A DNA stretch of 17,009 nt from Oscillospiraceae bacterium (GTDB taxonomy: Bacteria > Bacillota > Clostridia > Oscillospirales > Ruminococcaceae). Location of the stretch: positions 40,471-57,479 of the forward strand of contig DOQG01000021.1 in the NCBI GenBank assembly GCA_003512525.1. The letters are read 5' to 3'. The translations under genes were made by a program, and so were the position numbers. The stretch's first letter is position 1, and each line of letters opens with the position of its first letter. The notes beneath the pieces were generated by a model, which searched no databases, had not been told where the DNA came from, and saw only the letters and a program-made list of their open reading frames with translations. This document shows positions 1-9,600 of this stretch, in pieces.

Positions 1-32
1 CCCTTGCCAAAGGGAGCTGGCTTGTGGCAAGG
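1..32. repeat. Truncated palindromic (REP-like) repeat at the window edge
   Basis: The first bases form a near-perfect palindrome: CCCTT, four bases, then AAGGG at 1-14. The right arm continues GAG, so the left arm probably extends beyond the window as CTCCCTT. A second perfect 8-bp inverted repeat, CCTTGCCA (2-9) with TGGCAAGG (25-32), overlaps it, so two alternative hairpins are possible. Palindromes of this CTCCCTTTGGCAAGGGAG type are recalled as abundant intergenic repeats in Ruminococcus and Faecalibacterium relatives; that assignment is from memory, not a search. The copy is cut by the window edge. Confidence 0.45.
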
Positions 33-179
33 CTCGCTTGTTTCAAATACCACCGTTCTTCCCGATACCTGCAACGCCCAAATCACACAAAACCTATCTG
101 CCGCAAGACTGAGAGATCGCCGCCCCGATCATCTTCTTTCCAGCCATCACTGCCAACCCCGCACTATCCCATACACCAC
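33..179. other. Intergenic stretch with no recognisable feature
   Basis: This segment is C-rich on the plus strand. Short open frames exist in two plus frames (up to 74 codons), but the translations resemble no family, lack a Shine-Dalgarno sequence and have no coding-like composition. No promoter or RNA gene was recognised. It is most simply spacer DNA between the palindromic repeat and the terminator of the LRR gene. Confidence 0.5.
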
Positions 180-214
180 AAAAAACCGGGCATCAGCTTT
201 CACGCCAATGCCCG
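180..214 (-). terminator. Rho-independent terminator of the LRR/Fn3 gene
   Basis: Read on the minus strand, CGGGCAT (214-208) pairs perfectly with ATGCCCG (193-187) around a 14-base loop. After one G this is followed by a run of six T. It lies about 30 bases past the stop codon of the LRR/Fn3 gene, the expected position for its transcription terminator. Confidence 0.85.
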
Positions 215-244
215 ATTTTAAGTATTAACTTTTCCTAAGCGCTG

Positions 245-1085
245 TTATTTCACCGCGGTCTTCCCACTCACACTACCATAATTACCGTAAAGCGCCGCCT
301 TACCGCTCATGTGATAAGCGCGTACCCTGAACTTATAAGCAGTATTCTTAGCAAGTCCCGCTTTTCTGAATGTAGTCGTATTGCTATTAGTAATCTTAGC
401 AACTCTTACCCACTTACCGCCCTTGTACATCTCAACAATGTAACCCTGAGCAGAAGTATTTTTAGTCCAGTTCACCCTCAGCGCGTCCTTAGCCTTACCG
501 CCGATTTTAACGCCCTTCATTATAGACGGGTTTGTCCTTGCGGTTACAGTTGCGCTATAGTTACCATAAAGCGCAGTCTTACCGCTCATCTTATAAGCCC
601 TAACTCTGAACTTGTACACAGTTGAAGCCTTAAGTCCTGCTTTTCTGAAAGTAGTCGTTCTGTTCTTGGTTATCTTAGCAACTCTTACCCACTTATTACC
701 CTGATACATCTCAACAATATATCCATCGGCAGAAGCATTCTTAGTCCAGTTGATACGGAGCGCGTCAGCCGCCCTGCCGCCAAGCTTAGCGCCCTTTATA
801 ACAGACGGATTTGTCCTTGCGGTAACTGTAGCGCTGTACTCACCGTAATCCGCAGTAATGTCATACATCTTGTATGCCTTAACTCTGAACTTATAAACAG
901 TTCCCGCCTTAAGACCCGCTTTTCTGAAAGTGGTTGTGTTATTATTTGTTATCTTGGCAACTCTTACCCACTTATTACCCTGATACATCTCAACGATATA
1001 TCCGTCAGCGCTTGCATTCTTAGTCCAGTTTATTCTGAGCGCGTCAGCGGCTCTGCCGCTGAGCTTTGAGCCAGTTACTTTTGCG
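245..1085 (-). repeat. Three tandem 279-bp (93-codon) repeats encoding Fn3-like modules
   Basis: The plus-strand string AACTCTTACCCACTTA recurs at 401, 680 and 959 with a period of exactly 279 bp each time. On the protein, each unit runs through (A/K)DALR(I/V)NWTKN, GYIVEMY, KWVRVAKIT, TTTFRKAGL and YKFRVxAY. The two units nearest the LRR region are almost identical over their first half at both DNA and protein level; the C-terminal unit is more diverged. This indicates relatively recent intragenic duplication or homogenisation and makes unit number likely to vary between strains. Confidence 0.9.
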
Positions 1086-2923
1086 AGTGTGGGTAACTTA
1101 TCAAGCAGTACATAATTAAATTTCTCGCCTTTGGCATAAAGCTCCGCTTCTGTGCCGCTGTAGCAGTAGATCTTGAAGCCGTCTATCCTGTCTTCTAAAC
1201 CGATAAGACCTAAGGCATAACTGAGAATTTCTGTTACACTGCGGGGGATAGTTATACTCTTAAGATTGTCACAGCAATAGAAAGCACTGTGTCCTATTTC
1301 TGTCACGCTGTCGGGTATCCTTACACTTGTAAGACTTTTGCAGTAGTCAAACGTTCCCATTTCTATGGTTTTGATGCCGTCAGGTATCGAGATACTTGTA
1401 AGGCTTGTGCAATTACTGAAAGCATGATGTTCCATAGTTGTAACGCTGTTGGGTATCATTATACTTTTAAGATGTGAGCAATCGCGGAATGCGCCACTGC
1501 CAATAACCTTAACGCTGCTTGGTATACTATAGCTCGTATCGTTCTTATTTGCAGGATAGCATACGATTTTTGTTTTATCCTTGCTGAAAAGAATTCCGTT
1601 TACAGAAACGTAATTTTCATTGCCTGCCGCAGCATTTATTTTTTCAAGACTTTTACAGCCGTAGAAAGCATACTCACCGATATCCTGCACACTTTCCGGT
1701 ATTGTTATGCTTTTTAGACTATTGCAGAACATGAAAGCGCCATAATCTATATTAGTGACCGTATCAGGTAAAGTTATATTCTTAAGACTTGTACAACCAT
1801 CAAAAGCGTACTTTCCTATATAAGTCACGCTATCGGGTATGGTTACATGAGCAAGGTTTTCGCAATAATTAAAAGTATAATCTTTAATACCTTTAATGCG
1901 GTCAGGTATCGTTATGCTTTTTAGACTTGAACATTCGTCGAAAGCGTGCTCTCCTATATCGGTAACACTATCGGGAATGGTTACACTTGTAAGGTGTATA
2001 CATTTATTGAAAGCATAATTACTGATGCCGGTTACGCCGTCCGGTATGCGATAGCTTGCGTTTATTATTCCTGCGGGATACCAGATTATTTCTGTTTTAT
2101 TTTTATCAAAAAGCACACCGTTTACAGAAGAAAAATATTTATTTCCTGCTGTAACATCTATTTTGGTCAGGCTTGTACAGCCGGAGAAGCAATAATCTCC
2201 TATCTGTGTTACACCATCTGATAACTTTACGCTGACAAGATGGGTGTTACTTGAAAAAGCGGCATAGCTTACATTCGTCACTTTTTCGGGTATCGTTATA
2301 CTGATAAGTGCGGTGTTAGAAAAAGCAGAATCGCCTATATCGGTTACATTATTTGGGATGTTTACATTTGTAAGACTTGTACAATTTTCAAAAGCGCCTC
2401 TACCTATGCTTGTTACACTATCAGGAATGTCTACGTCGACAAGAAATGTATTATCCATAAAAGTAGAATCGCGTATGCTTGTTACACCGTCAATTATTTT
2501 ATAATTTTTATCATTTTTCCCCTTGGGGTAATATAGTAGAGTAGTTTTGTTCTTGTCGTATAAAACACCGTTTACAGAAGTATAGTTTAAATTTCCTGTT
2601 TTAACTGTAATTTCAGTAAGGTTTGGGCAATTTACAAAAGCACCATCATCAATATTCTTCACACTACTCGGTATCGTTATATATCTAAGATTTTCGCAAT
2701 CGCGGAAAGCGTAATAGCGTATACCGGTCACACTACTATCTTCAATTTTAGATGGGATCTCGACGTTTTCTGCATTTCCGGTATACCATATAATCTCCAC
2801 CGTATCGTCCTCAAGCACGCTATACTGGAAATCCCCATACCTCTCTGCCCCCGCGCACACCGCACAGATCACAACCATCGCCGCAAAGGCTATAAGACCT
2901 AACACCCACTTTTTCATTTTCAT
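245..2923 (-). CDS. Secreted BspA-like leucine-rich-repeat protein with three Fn3-like repeats
   Basis: This is an 892-aa exported protein. Residues 1-26 form a typical signal peptide (MKMKK, hydrophobic core, AGA cleavage site). Residues about 40-600 are LRR_5 (BspA/TpLRR) repeats of about 23 aa with the pattern TIPDSVTxIGxxAFxxCxSL. They are interrupted by three NG(V/I)LF-x-K-x-KT-type beta-hairpin inserts at about 117-137, 266-285 and 440-460. The motif YSGTEAELYAKGEKF near 588-602 is the usual C-cap of such arrays. Residues 613-891 are three 93-aa Fn3-like modules. There is no LPXTG motif, dockerin or C-terminal membrane helix, so the protein is either released or held non-covalently. The start is set by AGGAG seven bases upstream. 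BspA-like proteins are known mostly for adhesion and host or polymer binding; the ligand here is unknown. Expression is probably gated by the leader terminator upstream. The gene is separate from the WG operon, although read-through from it is possible. Confidence 0.93.
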   Translation of the reverse strand: MKMKKWVLGLIAFAAMVVICAVCAGAERYGDFQYSVLEDDTVEIIWYTGNAENVEIPSKIEDSSVTGIRYYAFRDCENLRYITIPSSVKNIDDGAFVNCPNLTEITVKTGNLNYTSVNGVLYDKNKTTLLYYPKGKNDKNYKIIDGVTSIRDSTFMDNTFLVDVDIPDSVTSIGRGAFENCTSLTNVNIPNNVTDIGDSAFSNTALISITIPEKVTNVSYAAFSSNTHLVSVKLSDGVTQIGDYCFSGCTSLTKIDVTAGNKYFSSVNGVLFDKNKTEIIWYPAGIINASYRIPDGVTGISNYAFNKCIHLTSVTIPDSVTDIGEHAFDECSSLKSITIPDRIKGIKDYTFNYCENLAHVTIPDSVTYIGKYAFDGCTSLKNITLPDTVTNIDYGAFMFCNSLKSITIPESVQDIGEYAFYGCKSLEKINAAAGNENYVSVNGILFSKDKTKIVCYPANKNDTSYSIPSSVKVIGSGAFRDCSHLKSIMIPNSVTTMEHHAFSNCTSLTSISIPDGIKTIEMGTFDYCKSLTSVRIPDSVTEIGHSAFYCCDNLKSITIPRSVTEILSYALGLIGLEDRIDGFKIYCYSGTEAELYAKGEKFNYVLLDKLPTLAKVTGSKLSGRAADALRINWTKNASADGYIVEMYQGNKWVRVAKITNNNTTTFRKAGLKAGTVYKFRVKAYKMYDITADYGEYSATVTARTNPSVIKGAKLGGRAADALRINWTKNASADGYIVEMYQGNKWVRVAKITKNRTTTFRKAGLKASTVYKFRVRAYKMSGKTALYGNYSATVTARTNPSIMKGVKIGGKAKDALRVNWTKNTSAQGYIVEMYKGGKWVRVAKITNSNTTTFRKAGLAKNTAYKFRVRAYHMSGKAALYGNYGSVSGKTAVK

Positions 2924-2955
2924 AAAACCTCTCCTTATATTTCGATCTCAGACGC

Positions 2956-2986
2956 AAAAAGGCACAACCCACCGTGAGCCGTGCCT
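2956..2986 (-). terminator. Intrinsic terminator or attenuator in the leader of the LRR/Fn3 gene
   Basis: On the minus strand, AGGCACGGCTCA pairs with the downstream arm to form a 12-bp stem (including G-T pairs) closed by a three-base loop, spanning 2986 to 2960. It is followed at once by a T run (2960-2956). It lies between the gene's own consensus promoter (3069-3097) and its start codon (2923), about 33 bases before the start. It is therefore either a regulated attenuator of the LRR gene or the end of a short independent RNA. It would also stop transcripts arriving from the WG-repeat operon upstream, which has no other visible terminator. Confidence 0.8.
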
Positions 2987-3062
2987 GATATCAATATGTA
3001 AGCGCCCTTGATATCAATGTATATCTCCCACGGATAATAAGCTTGTATCCTTACGCTTAACT
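2987..3062 (-). promoter_or_regulatory. Structured 5' leader RNA, candidate riboswitch or attenuator sensor
   Basis: The roughly 75-nt minus-strand transcript before the terminator can fold as a compact three-way junction. P1 pairs TAAGCG (3059-3054) with CGCTTA (3004-2999). P2 pairs GGATA (3050-3046) with TATCC (3036-3032) around a nine-base loop. P3 pairs GATAT (3025-3021) with ATATC (3014-3010) around six bases. Joining strands include GTGGGA and AAGGG. The block ATTGATATCA occurs twice, once in the P3 region and once just before the terminator stem, so alternative pairings that could couple aptamer folding to termination are available. I do not recognise it as a known riboswitch class, T-box or protein-leader motif. 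The base pairing is hand-drawn, and no covariation could be tested. Confidence 0.5.
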
Positions 3063-3068
3063 GTTTTA

Positions 3069-3097
3069 AGTGTATCACAACGCCTGTTACCTGTCAA
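3069..3097 (-). promoter_or_regulatory. Sigma-A-type promoter of the LRR/Fn3 gene leader
   Basis: On the minus strand a perfect -35 box TTGACA (3097-3092) is separated by exactly 17 bases from the -10 box TACACT (3074-3069), giving a predicted transcript start near 3062. It lies in the gap after the downstream WG-repeat gene and points into the structured leader, terminator and LRR gene. It is one of the two strongest promoter matches in the window. Confidence 0.8.
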
Positions 3098-3147
3098 GCG
3101 GTTTTTATCGCATAGCATCGCTATCACAGATCAGTCGCCGCTCATTT

Positions 3148-6100
3148 CTATGCATAAACATAATCGCCTATTTCGACCTGCTTTGTACTGATAAATTCAC
3201 CTTTCGATACGGAGTATATTCTTTCCTCATACTTTTCATCTTCCGTCCGGCAGACAAAGCGTATCTCGTCCTTGTTTCCCTCAACAGCGCCGGTAGCAAA
3301 CGGCGAAGCGTTTTCACACTGTGCAATAAGTTTCCCGTCAGAAGAATATGCGTCTGCAACAAGATTATTGTACACCTTGGGCGGAAGCTCAGTATCAGGA
3401 TCATAACGATATCTGAATGCGAATACATACCCGCCGTCTTCCTTTGCGCTGGCATAATGGTAATACTCCGGTGCAGTCACATTGAACTTTTCACTGCCGT
3501 CAGTATCATAGATATACAGCTTTTTCCTGCCTGTTTCTTCGTCCTGAATCTCCTGCCAGAAATATCCGTCCAGTGAAATCCCGTTGTCACCGTATCTGTC
3601 AAACTTTATCTCTTTTCCGTCCAGTCCGTAATATGAACTCGTCACTTCATTATTCGTCCTTGAGCGGTAAATATACACGATCGGCGTTCCGTCATACATT
3701 CTGTACATGTCGGCAGAGAATTTTGACTTCTTATTCATTACCGCGAACTGATACGGCTCATTACCCGCATAGTCGGTAATACTGCCATCGTTTTTCAGAT
3801 GACAATACTGCATTATGTTGCTATAGCTGTTCAGCTTAAGCTGTTCTTTGTTCTCCTTGCAGTAGTTTATAAAATACTCATAGCCCCCGGCAAACGAATA
3901 TACAGTCTTGAAGTACTCACCGTCATATGCAAAGCCGTTAGCCCCGACCGCTGTATTTTTGCTTTCATAAGCTGTTTTGCCGCTTGTGTCTATCAGCACT
4001 TCATCGGTAAACCGTCCTGCCTCTTCCGACTCGTCCGGTGTCCTGTATTCTGCGACCCTTGCATATCCGTCAGCCGAAAAGTCAGCCGCGATCTCCGTAA
4101 ACGCAGGTATCACTACCTCGCCCGTCATATTGAGATATCCTATCTTACCGCTTTTGATATCCGCATAAGCCGCATAGCCGTTTACAGGCGGATCGAATGG
4201 GTACTTGCTGTCAAACACCTCGTTCATTCTCCTGTCAAGGCAGATATACTTTCCGTCCCGCTCAATAACAATATACTGCGACTTTTCGTTCATGCACGCA
4301 TAGCCGTATTCCCCGAGCAGCTCGCCGTACCTGCTGTACACTCTGAATTTTCCGTTGTCTGTTACAGCCAGCAGCTTATCATCACAGGCAGAAGCCGAAA
4401 TAAACACACCTATTCTTTTTCCGTATACGGTATAATACTCATTTCCGCTCTTTTCCAGATATGTATTGCCGTCAGCATCACTGTAGTCCGACATTCCGTC
4501 ACGGCTGATACAGATAAAATATTCATTCATATATTCGAGCGAGCCGCCGTCCTGCTTATAGCTGAGCAGGCATTCTCCGGTTTCGCTGTCAATAACGCGG
4601 CAGATATCATTGCTCATATCAACAGTACCGTAATATGTGCATGACAGCATTGCAGTATGCTTCGTATTTCCGTTAAATCCCAGGTAGTTGTTTGTTTCTA
4701 TTGTCAGTGGTCGATAAAGCCTGCCGTTATACACCCTGTATCGGTTGTGATACAGGTTTTCACTGTTGCTGTTGCTTAAAAACAGGCAGTCATTGCCGCT
4801 GTACACTCCGTCATAGTCGGAAAGCGTTATCGTGTTCCTGTTGACATCGGTCATAGCAAGCGGATCCTTACTGCCGCTGCCCACAACGCCGTAGAAATAC
4901 TCGTATGCATATTTTGTAGTATACAGCTTATCCGTTCCGTCCGATGGTATCGGTATCACATTTACCCTGCTGTCAACAAGATAATACCCGTTCTTATCCA
5001 ATATGGCATATCCGTCCTCGAACTCGCCGTAACCCTTCATCAATTCGGAGTTTTCCTTTACCTCATTTCCGTCAGTCGCATATACAAGCTTATTGACATA
5101 TTTCTTGTCAAAATAATCGGCATTACCGCTGTCCGTCTTCACTGCCAATGTGCCGTAATTTATTGCATTTTCATAATACTCTGCCCCGTCAAAATCTTTC
5201 GGTGTATACCAACCGTGGTTTATACCGCTGTTTACAAGCTTTGTCGGAGCAAAGCTCAGATTTCCCGCTACAGTCTGACCGGTAGTATCGATAATGCTGT
5301 ATTCCCCGTTAGCAAGCACATAGGCATACCCGTCCGCATAGAACTCCGACACCGCATCATACTGCGCATTTATTACGACCTCGCCGCCCGCATTTATATA
5401 TCCGATCTTTGCGTTATCGTAATACGGCGCAAGCCCGCTGTTGAACGCCGTAAACGCATAGTCGCACTCAAAGACCTTGCCGCCGACCGTATAACCGCAG
5501 TACAAACCGTTTTCGTATACGCAAGCAATGCCGCTCCTGTCAAATGTGCTTATTATGTCCGTGCCGTCTGTTGCAGTGTAAACCTCGTCAAGTTTACCTT
5601 CGTTTTTATTCACAAGCACTTTTCTGAAGCGCTCACCGTCACGCTTTATCAGCACAAGTCCGCTGTCGGCAAATTCGGGATTTCTGTCGCAGTAATACTC
5701 ATCGCTTAACTTATTCAGCTCTCTGTCGTACATCGCCGCTCTATATATCCGCGTTTCATTGTCCGTTCTGCACATCAGCACAAGCTCGTCCGTCACGAAT
5801 ATCCTGTCGCACCATTCGCTCTTCTGCTCACCGTCTGCCGAGAAAACAGCATAGCTTCTTTTGGTAAAGTCGTTGCTTCCCTCATTCACGTTCTTTGTAA
5901 ACCCGACATAGTACTCACCGAACACGCAGTCTATACCCATTCTGTCGGGAAGCCCGGTCACCGTCTTTCCGTCCGCAGACAGAAGATAATATTCATCTGT
6001 GATATCGCCGACCGTTTCGCCTTTATCATCTTTAGCGTCCTGCGTCATAACGGTATATGCAAAGGTATACGGCGCTCCGCTTTCAAAGGGTTGAGCATAT

Positions 6101-6654
6101 GTAAAATGCTTCTCGTCATACACCGTCCTGCCCTTGCTGTCAACATACAGCATATATCCGTCATTATCGGTCACAGCCGAAAAGCCGTTGTCGCTGTAAT
6201 ATGACGCAAGCCTGAAACGCGGCTCGACCGTAAACTCACCCTTGTCATTTATAAAGCCGTATCCGCTTTCGTTGCTGACGGCGGCATTTCCGTTTACATT
6301 TTCGTCAAACTGATAAGCACAGTCAAACTGCGGCTCTATCTTAAACTTTCCGTCCTTGCCGATATATCCCCACTTATCCCCGCTCTTCGCAGGCGACAGC
6401 GACATATTGAACAGCTTCTCGCCGCTTCCGTAAAGCGTCTCCGACTCATTCTCAAATATCCCGAAAATATCAAACGCAAACACCGCGACAGCCGCACCGC
6501 CGATCACAGCCGCTCCCGCAATACTGCCGACAATAACGCCTATGCGGCTTTTCTTCTTTTCATCGTTTTTATCCCCTGTAAACGCCGCACAGAACGGACA
6601 GAATTTTATATTCTCGTCTATTTCACGTTTACATTTCGGACACATTCTACTCAT
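3148..6654 (-). CDS. Zinc-ribbon, single-pass membrane protein with WG repeats (downstream paralog)
   Basis: This 1168-aa protein is of unknown function. Cys5, Cys8, Cys19 and Cys22 (CPKC and CPFC knuckles) form an N-terminal zinc ribbon. A KKK stretch and a hydrophobic segment at about 38-60 follow, which by the positive-inside rule puts the ribbon in the cytoplasm and the rest outside. WG-type repeats (KWGYIGKDGKFKIEPQF and related) are clear at about 93-200, 413-445 and 831-870; degenerate copies fill the remainder. A longer frame opens at 6705, but I place the start at 6654. MSRMCPKC there matches the paralog's N-terminus, GGGAG lies nine bases upstream, and the start follows the upstream stop by one base (TGATATG), implying translational coupling. 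The extra 17 residues of the longer frame would be read from the upstream gene's 3' end. WG repeats are beta-rich segments of poorly known role, so an extracellular binding or sensing function is only inference. Confidence 0.88.
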   Translation of the reverse strand: MSRMCPKCKREIDENIKFCPFCAAFTGDKNDEKKKSRIGVIVGSIAGAAVIGGAAVAVFAFDIFGIFENESETLYGSGEKLFNMSLSPAKSGDKWGYIGKDGKFKIEPQFDCAYQFDENVNGNAAVSNESGYGFINDKGEFTVEPRFRLASYYSDNGFSAVTDNDGYMLYVDSKGRTVYDEKHFTYAQPFESGAPYTFAYTVMTQDAKDDKGETVGDITDEYYLLSADGKTVTGLPDRMGIDCVFGEYYVGFTKNVNEGSNDFTKRSYAVFSADGEQKSEWCDRIFVTDELVLMCRTDNETRIYRAAMYDRELNKLSDEYYCDRNPEFADSGLVLIKRDGERFRKVLVNKNEGKLDEVYTATDGTDIISTFDRSGIACVYENGLYCGYTVGGKVFECDYAFTAFNSGLAPYYDNAKIGYINAGGEVVINAQYDAVSEFYADGYAYVLANGEYSIIDTTGQTVAGNLSFAPTKLVNSGINHGWYTPKDFDGAEYYENAINYGTLAVKTDSGNADYFDKKYVNKLVYATDGNEVKENSELMKGYGEFEDGYAILDKNGYYLVDSRVNVIPIPSDGTDKLYTTKYAYEYFYGVVGSGSKDPLAMTDVNRNTITLSDYDGVYSGNDCLFLSNSNSENLYHNRYRVYNGRLYRPLTIETNNYLGFNGNTKHTAMLSCTYYGTVDMSNDICRVIDSETGECLLSYKQDGGSLEYMNEYFICISRDGMSDYSDADGNTYLEKSGNEYYTVYGKRIGVFISASACDDKLLAVTDNGKFRVYSRYGELLGEYGYACMNEKSQYIVIERDGKYICLDRRMNEVFDSKYPFDPPVNGYAAYADIKSGKIGYLNMTGEVVIPAFTEIAADFSADGYARVAEYRTPDESEEAGRFTDEVLIDTSGKTAYESKNTAVGANGFAYDGEYFKTVYSFAGGYEYFINYCKENKEQLKLNSYSNIMQYCHLKNDGSITDYAGNEPYQFAVMNKKSKFSADMYRMYDGTPIVYIYRSRTNNEVTSSYYGLDGKEIKFDRYGDNGISLDGYFWQEIQDEETGRKKLYIYDTDGSEKFNVTAPEYYHYASAKEDGGYVFAFRYRYDPDTELPPKVYNNLVADAYSSDGKLIAQCENASPFATGAVEGNKDEIRFVCRTEDEKYEERIYSVSKGEFISTKQVEIGDYVYA

Positions 6655-6655
6655 A

Positions 6656-9600
6656 TCACTGTTCTCCCGAATTTTCTTCCGTAAGTACCATATCGTCTGT
6701 TCCAAGGTGGTATCTTACTATCTCATGCTCGGCGTTCCATATGGATATCGACATCTTGTTTTCACGCAAGCGTTCTATTTCAATTACATTATCCACTGTT
6801 ACGCTTTTATCGTTCTTTACGTTGAAAACCGTCCAGGTCGCGGTTTCGTTCTCTTCATCATAGTTACTTCTCAGTCCGTACACTTCCGTCACTCTTTCGC
6901 CGTAAAGTTCAAAGATGCACTCGCCCTCACCCGCCGTATAGGTATGCACAAGGCTCTCTTCCATATTTGCGTCTATCTGATACACGCTTATAGAATCATA
7001 ACCTGTTTCATAAGCATCAGTTCCGCCGTATACGTTCTCTCCGCACTTTACATATTTCAAAGGAAATTCTATTCTTTCCTGCGGCTTTTCATAATCAACG
7101 CCGATAAAATCTATTGAATACATATTAGTGTGATACTCTTTGCCGTTGTCAAGATTTCTGTAAACCGTTTCGTCGTTTATTGTATAACGAATAAGATTTT
7201 CTGCCAACAGACCTATATATTCATTCGCTTTTTCAAACAGCAGTTTCTGAGTTGTCAAGTCAAACACCCTTGCTCCGTTTTCATCACTAAGGTACATACT
7301 GTTGCCTGCTTTTTCAATATATATTTCATTTTGCCAATAATCCGTATATCTGCTTTTCTCTATTTTTATATTGCTGAGCAGCACTTTTGCACGCTCGCCG
7401 TAAATATTATAACTGCCGTCTGCGTTTTCTCCTGCGATAAAGCCTGACAGTCGGGTAAGCATCCTGTCGCCCTTTATAAAAGGCGTGCCGTCAAGGTTCA
7501 GATAATAGCTTACCGACCGTGAGTTTCTGCCCGTTTCGTCATACATAAGCACGCTGAGTGTCACAGCTGTATTGTCGGTTATACTGGCACTCATATAAGA
7601 ATCGCCGATATCGCTTACTGCGTACTCCTCATAATGATAATTTCCGTATATATCTATATATCGGTCTTCTTTGCCGTTTTCATCAGGTGCTATGTAACAC
7701 TCAATATTATTCAGTATATCGGGCGTATTCTCACAGTACTCTGCTCCCGCATAGAAATCAAGCGGTGAATATCCGTTTGTTGCGCTGTTTCCCACGTTGT
7801 ACATTCCGCCCATATTTTCTGTTGCCGCATTGCCGTTTCGGTCATATATCATTACATCAATAAGACCTCTTGCGTATACTTCCAAATATATTTCGTCAAA
7901 ATCCCTGCGGATCTTTGTCACAAAATATCCATCCGGCGACATTGCACTGACAAATTCGTACTTTGCCTCAATCGCAACATCTCCGTTTTTATCGATAAAG
8001 CCGATCTTGCCGTTCTGAGCATTGCAGTAAGCCATATATCCGTTTTCAAGCGGCTGTATGTCGTACTTTGTTTTGAGGATAACATTAAAATCCCTGTCAT
8101 AGCAGGTGAAGCTTTCGTCTGCGTTTCTCGCAACCACACTGCCGCTGTTTTCGCTTATTCTCGGCTTGTTTTCATACTCTGCAAGGAGCTGACCGTACTT
8201 ATCATAGATATAATATTTATCATAGTCAAAGCACATCAGTCTGTCGCCGTATGCTCTTGCGTATATGAACTCGCCGAGCTTTTTTCCGTAAGCCGTATAG
8301 TAGTATGACAGAATACCTGATGACTTGATACCGCAAAAATAATTTCCTGCCATTGTCAGCGCCTTGTTATCAGACATAAAAACGTGTCCGTTGTTCTTAT
8401 CGATCAGCGCATAGTATTTGACCTTTGCGTCGGTCTGCCGCTTTGACCTGTACGATGAAATATACAGCGTATCGCCATATTCCCTTACGCCGAAATTTTC
8501 CGGTGAAGAAACCGTCAGCACAGGTCTTAGCCTGTTGTCATATATCATTATCTGGTTCTGCCACTCCGTACCGGTCAGATTGCAAGCTGTATATTGCGAC
8601 ATTGTAGCCTTTTTTGCTGTATCGCCGAGTATATAACGGTTGCAGAAAATATCCTCCGCCATCGTGCTGCTTTCGCCGGAATATCTTACAAGCCTTGCAC
8701 CATCGGTATCAATTACCGATGCGTTTGTTATTTCGTCTTTTATCTCATCATATTCGGAACAGTCGCTGTCCGGCGTAATAATTCTCCTGTTTTGCCCGGA
8801 TATATTATAGACAAGGAAATACCCGTCATCTATGTAATAATCCTTATTCAGCTTTCTGTATGTTCCGCCCGGTATCTTTTTGTCCTTGGTCACAAGCGTC
8901 ATATCGCTGTATATATCGTCATACGTTTTATTGCTTTCTATATTGCTTACGAGATCGGCAAAATAGTATTCTCCGATAAACATATTTTCCCCGTCAAACC
9001 CTTCAAAGTCCGCAGGATCATACCAGTGGTGCACCGTATCAGCAAACATCAGCTTGTCCGACGCATAGCCGAGCTTTCCTATAACGGTATTGCCGCTCAT
9101 ATCTATTACGGAATATTCCGTACCGCTCTTAATATAAGCATAACCGTCCGCATAATATCCGCTTGCGCCGTCATACTTAGCGTCTGTCACCTTTTCGCCT
9201 GCCGTATTGATATATCCGATTTTCGCATTGTCATAGTAAGGTGCAAGTCCGCAGTTGAACTCACCGAATTGAAAATCATTTTCAAACTGCTTGCCTTCAG
9301 CCGTATATCCGCAGTATTTTCCTTTTTCGTAAACACACGCATATCCGCTCAGATCAAATCCGCTTGCTATATGTGCTCCGTCGTATGACACAAAGACCTC
9401 GTTGCCGTTATCATCGATCAGAACACCTCTTATAAAGTCGTTATCATCTCTCTTGAGCAGTACCGCACCATTGTCGTATGCTTTTATGTCAGCACCGCAC
9501 AGATAATCTCCGCCGACCTGTTCAAGCGTATCCGCCTTTAACAGTTTCGCCTTATACAGCTTACTGTCATCATCTGTGCCTTTGCAAACAATAAGCAGTT

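Noticed and set aside
4..228. Plus-strand ORF of 74 codons at the left edge
   Set aside because: It begins in a palindromic repeat, overlaps the terminator of the LRR gene, has no ribosome binding site and has no recognisable similarity.
1550..2600. Regularly spaced short repeats (about 69 bp) that could suggest a CRISPR-like array
   Set aside because: The 69-bp period corresponds to the 23-codon LRR unit inside an intact reading frame, and the repeats are imperfect throughout without distinct spacers.
3101..3130. ATAGC/GCTAT hairpin just after the stop of the downstream WG-repeat gene
   Set aside because: The stem is only five base pairs and no T run follows, so it was not called a terminator; the leader terminator at 2956-2986 is the better candidate end for that operon.
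3799..4644. Long open frames on the plus strand opposite the WG-repeat genes (such as 3799-4644 and 8594-9388)
   Set aside because: They are antisense shadows of the real minus-strand genes. The translations are Ile/Cys/Arg-rich, lack ribosome binding sites and resemble no family.
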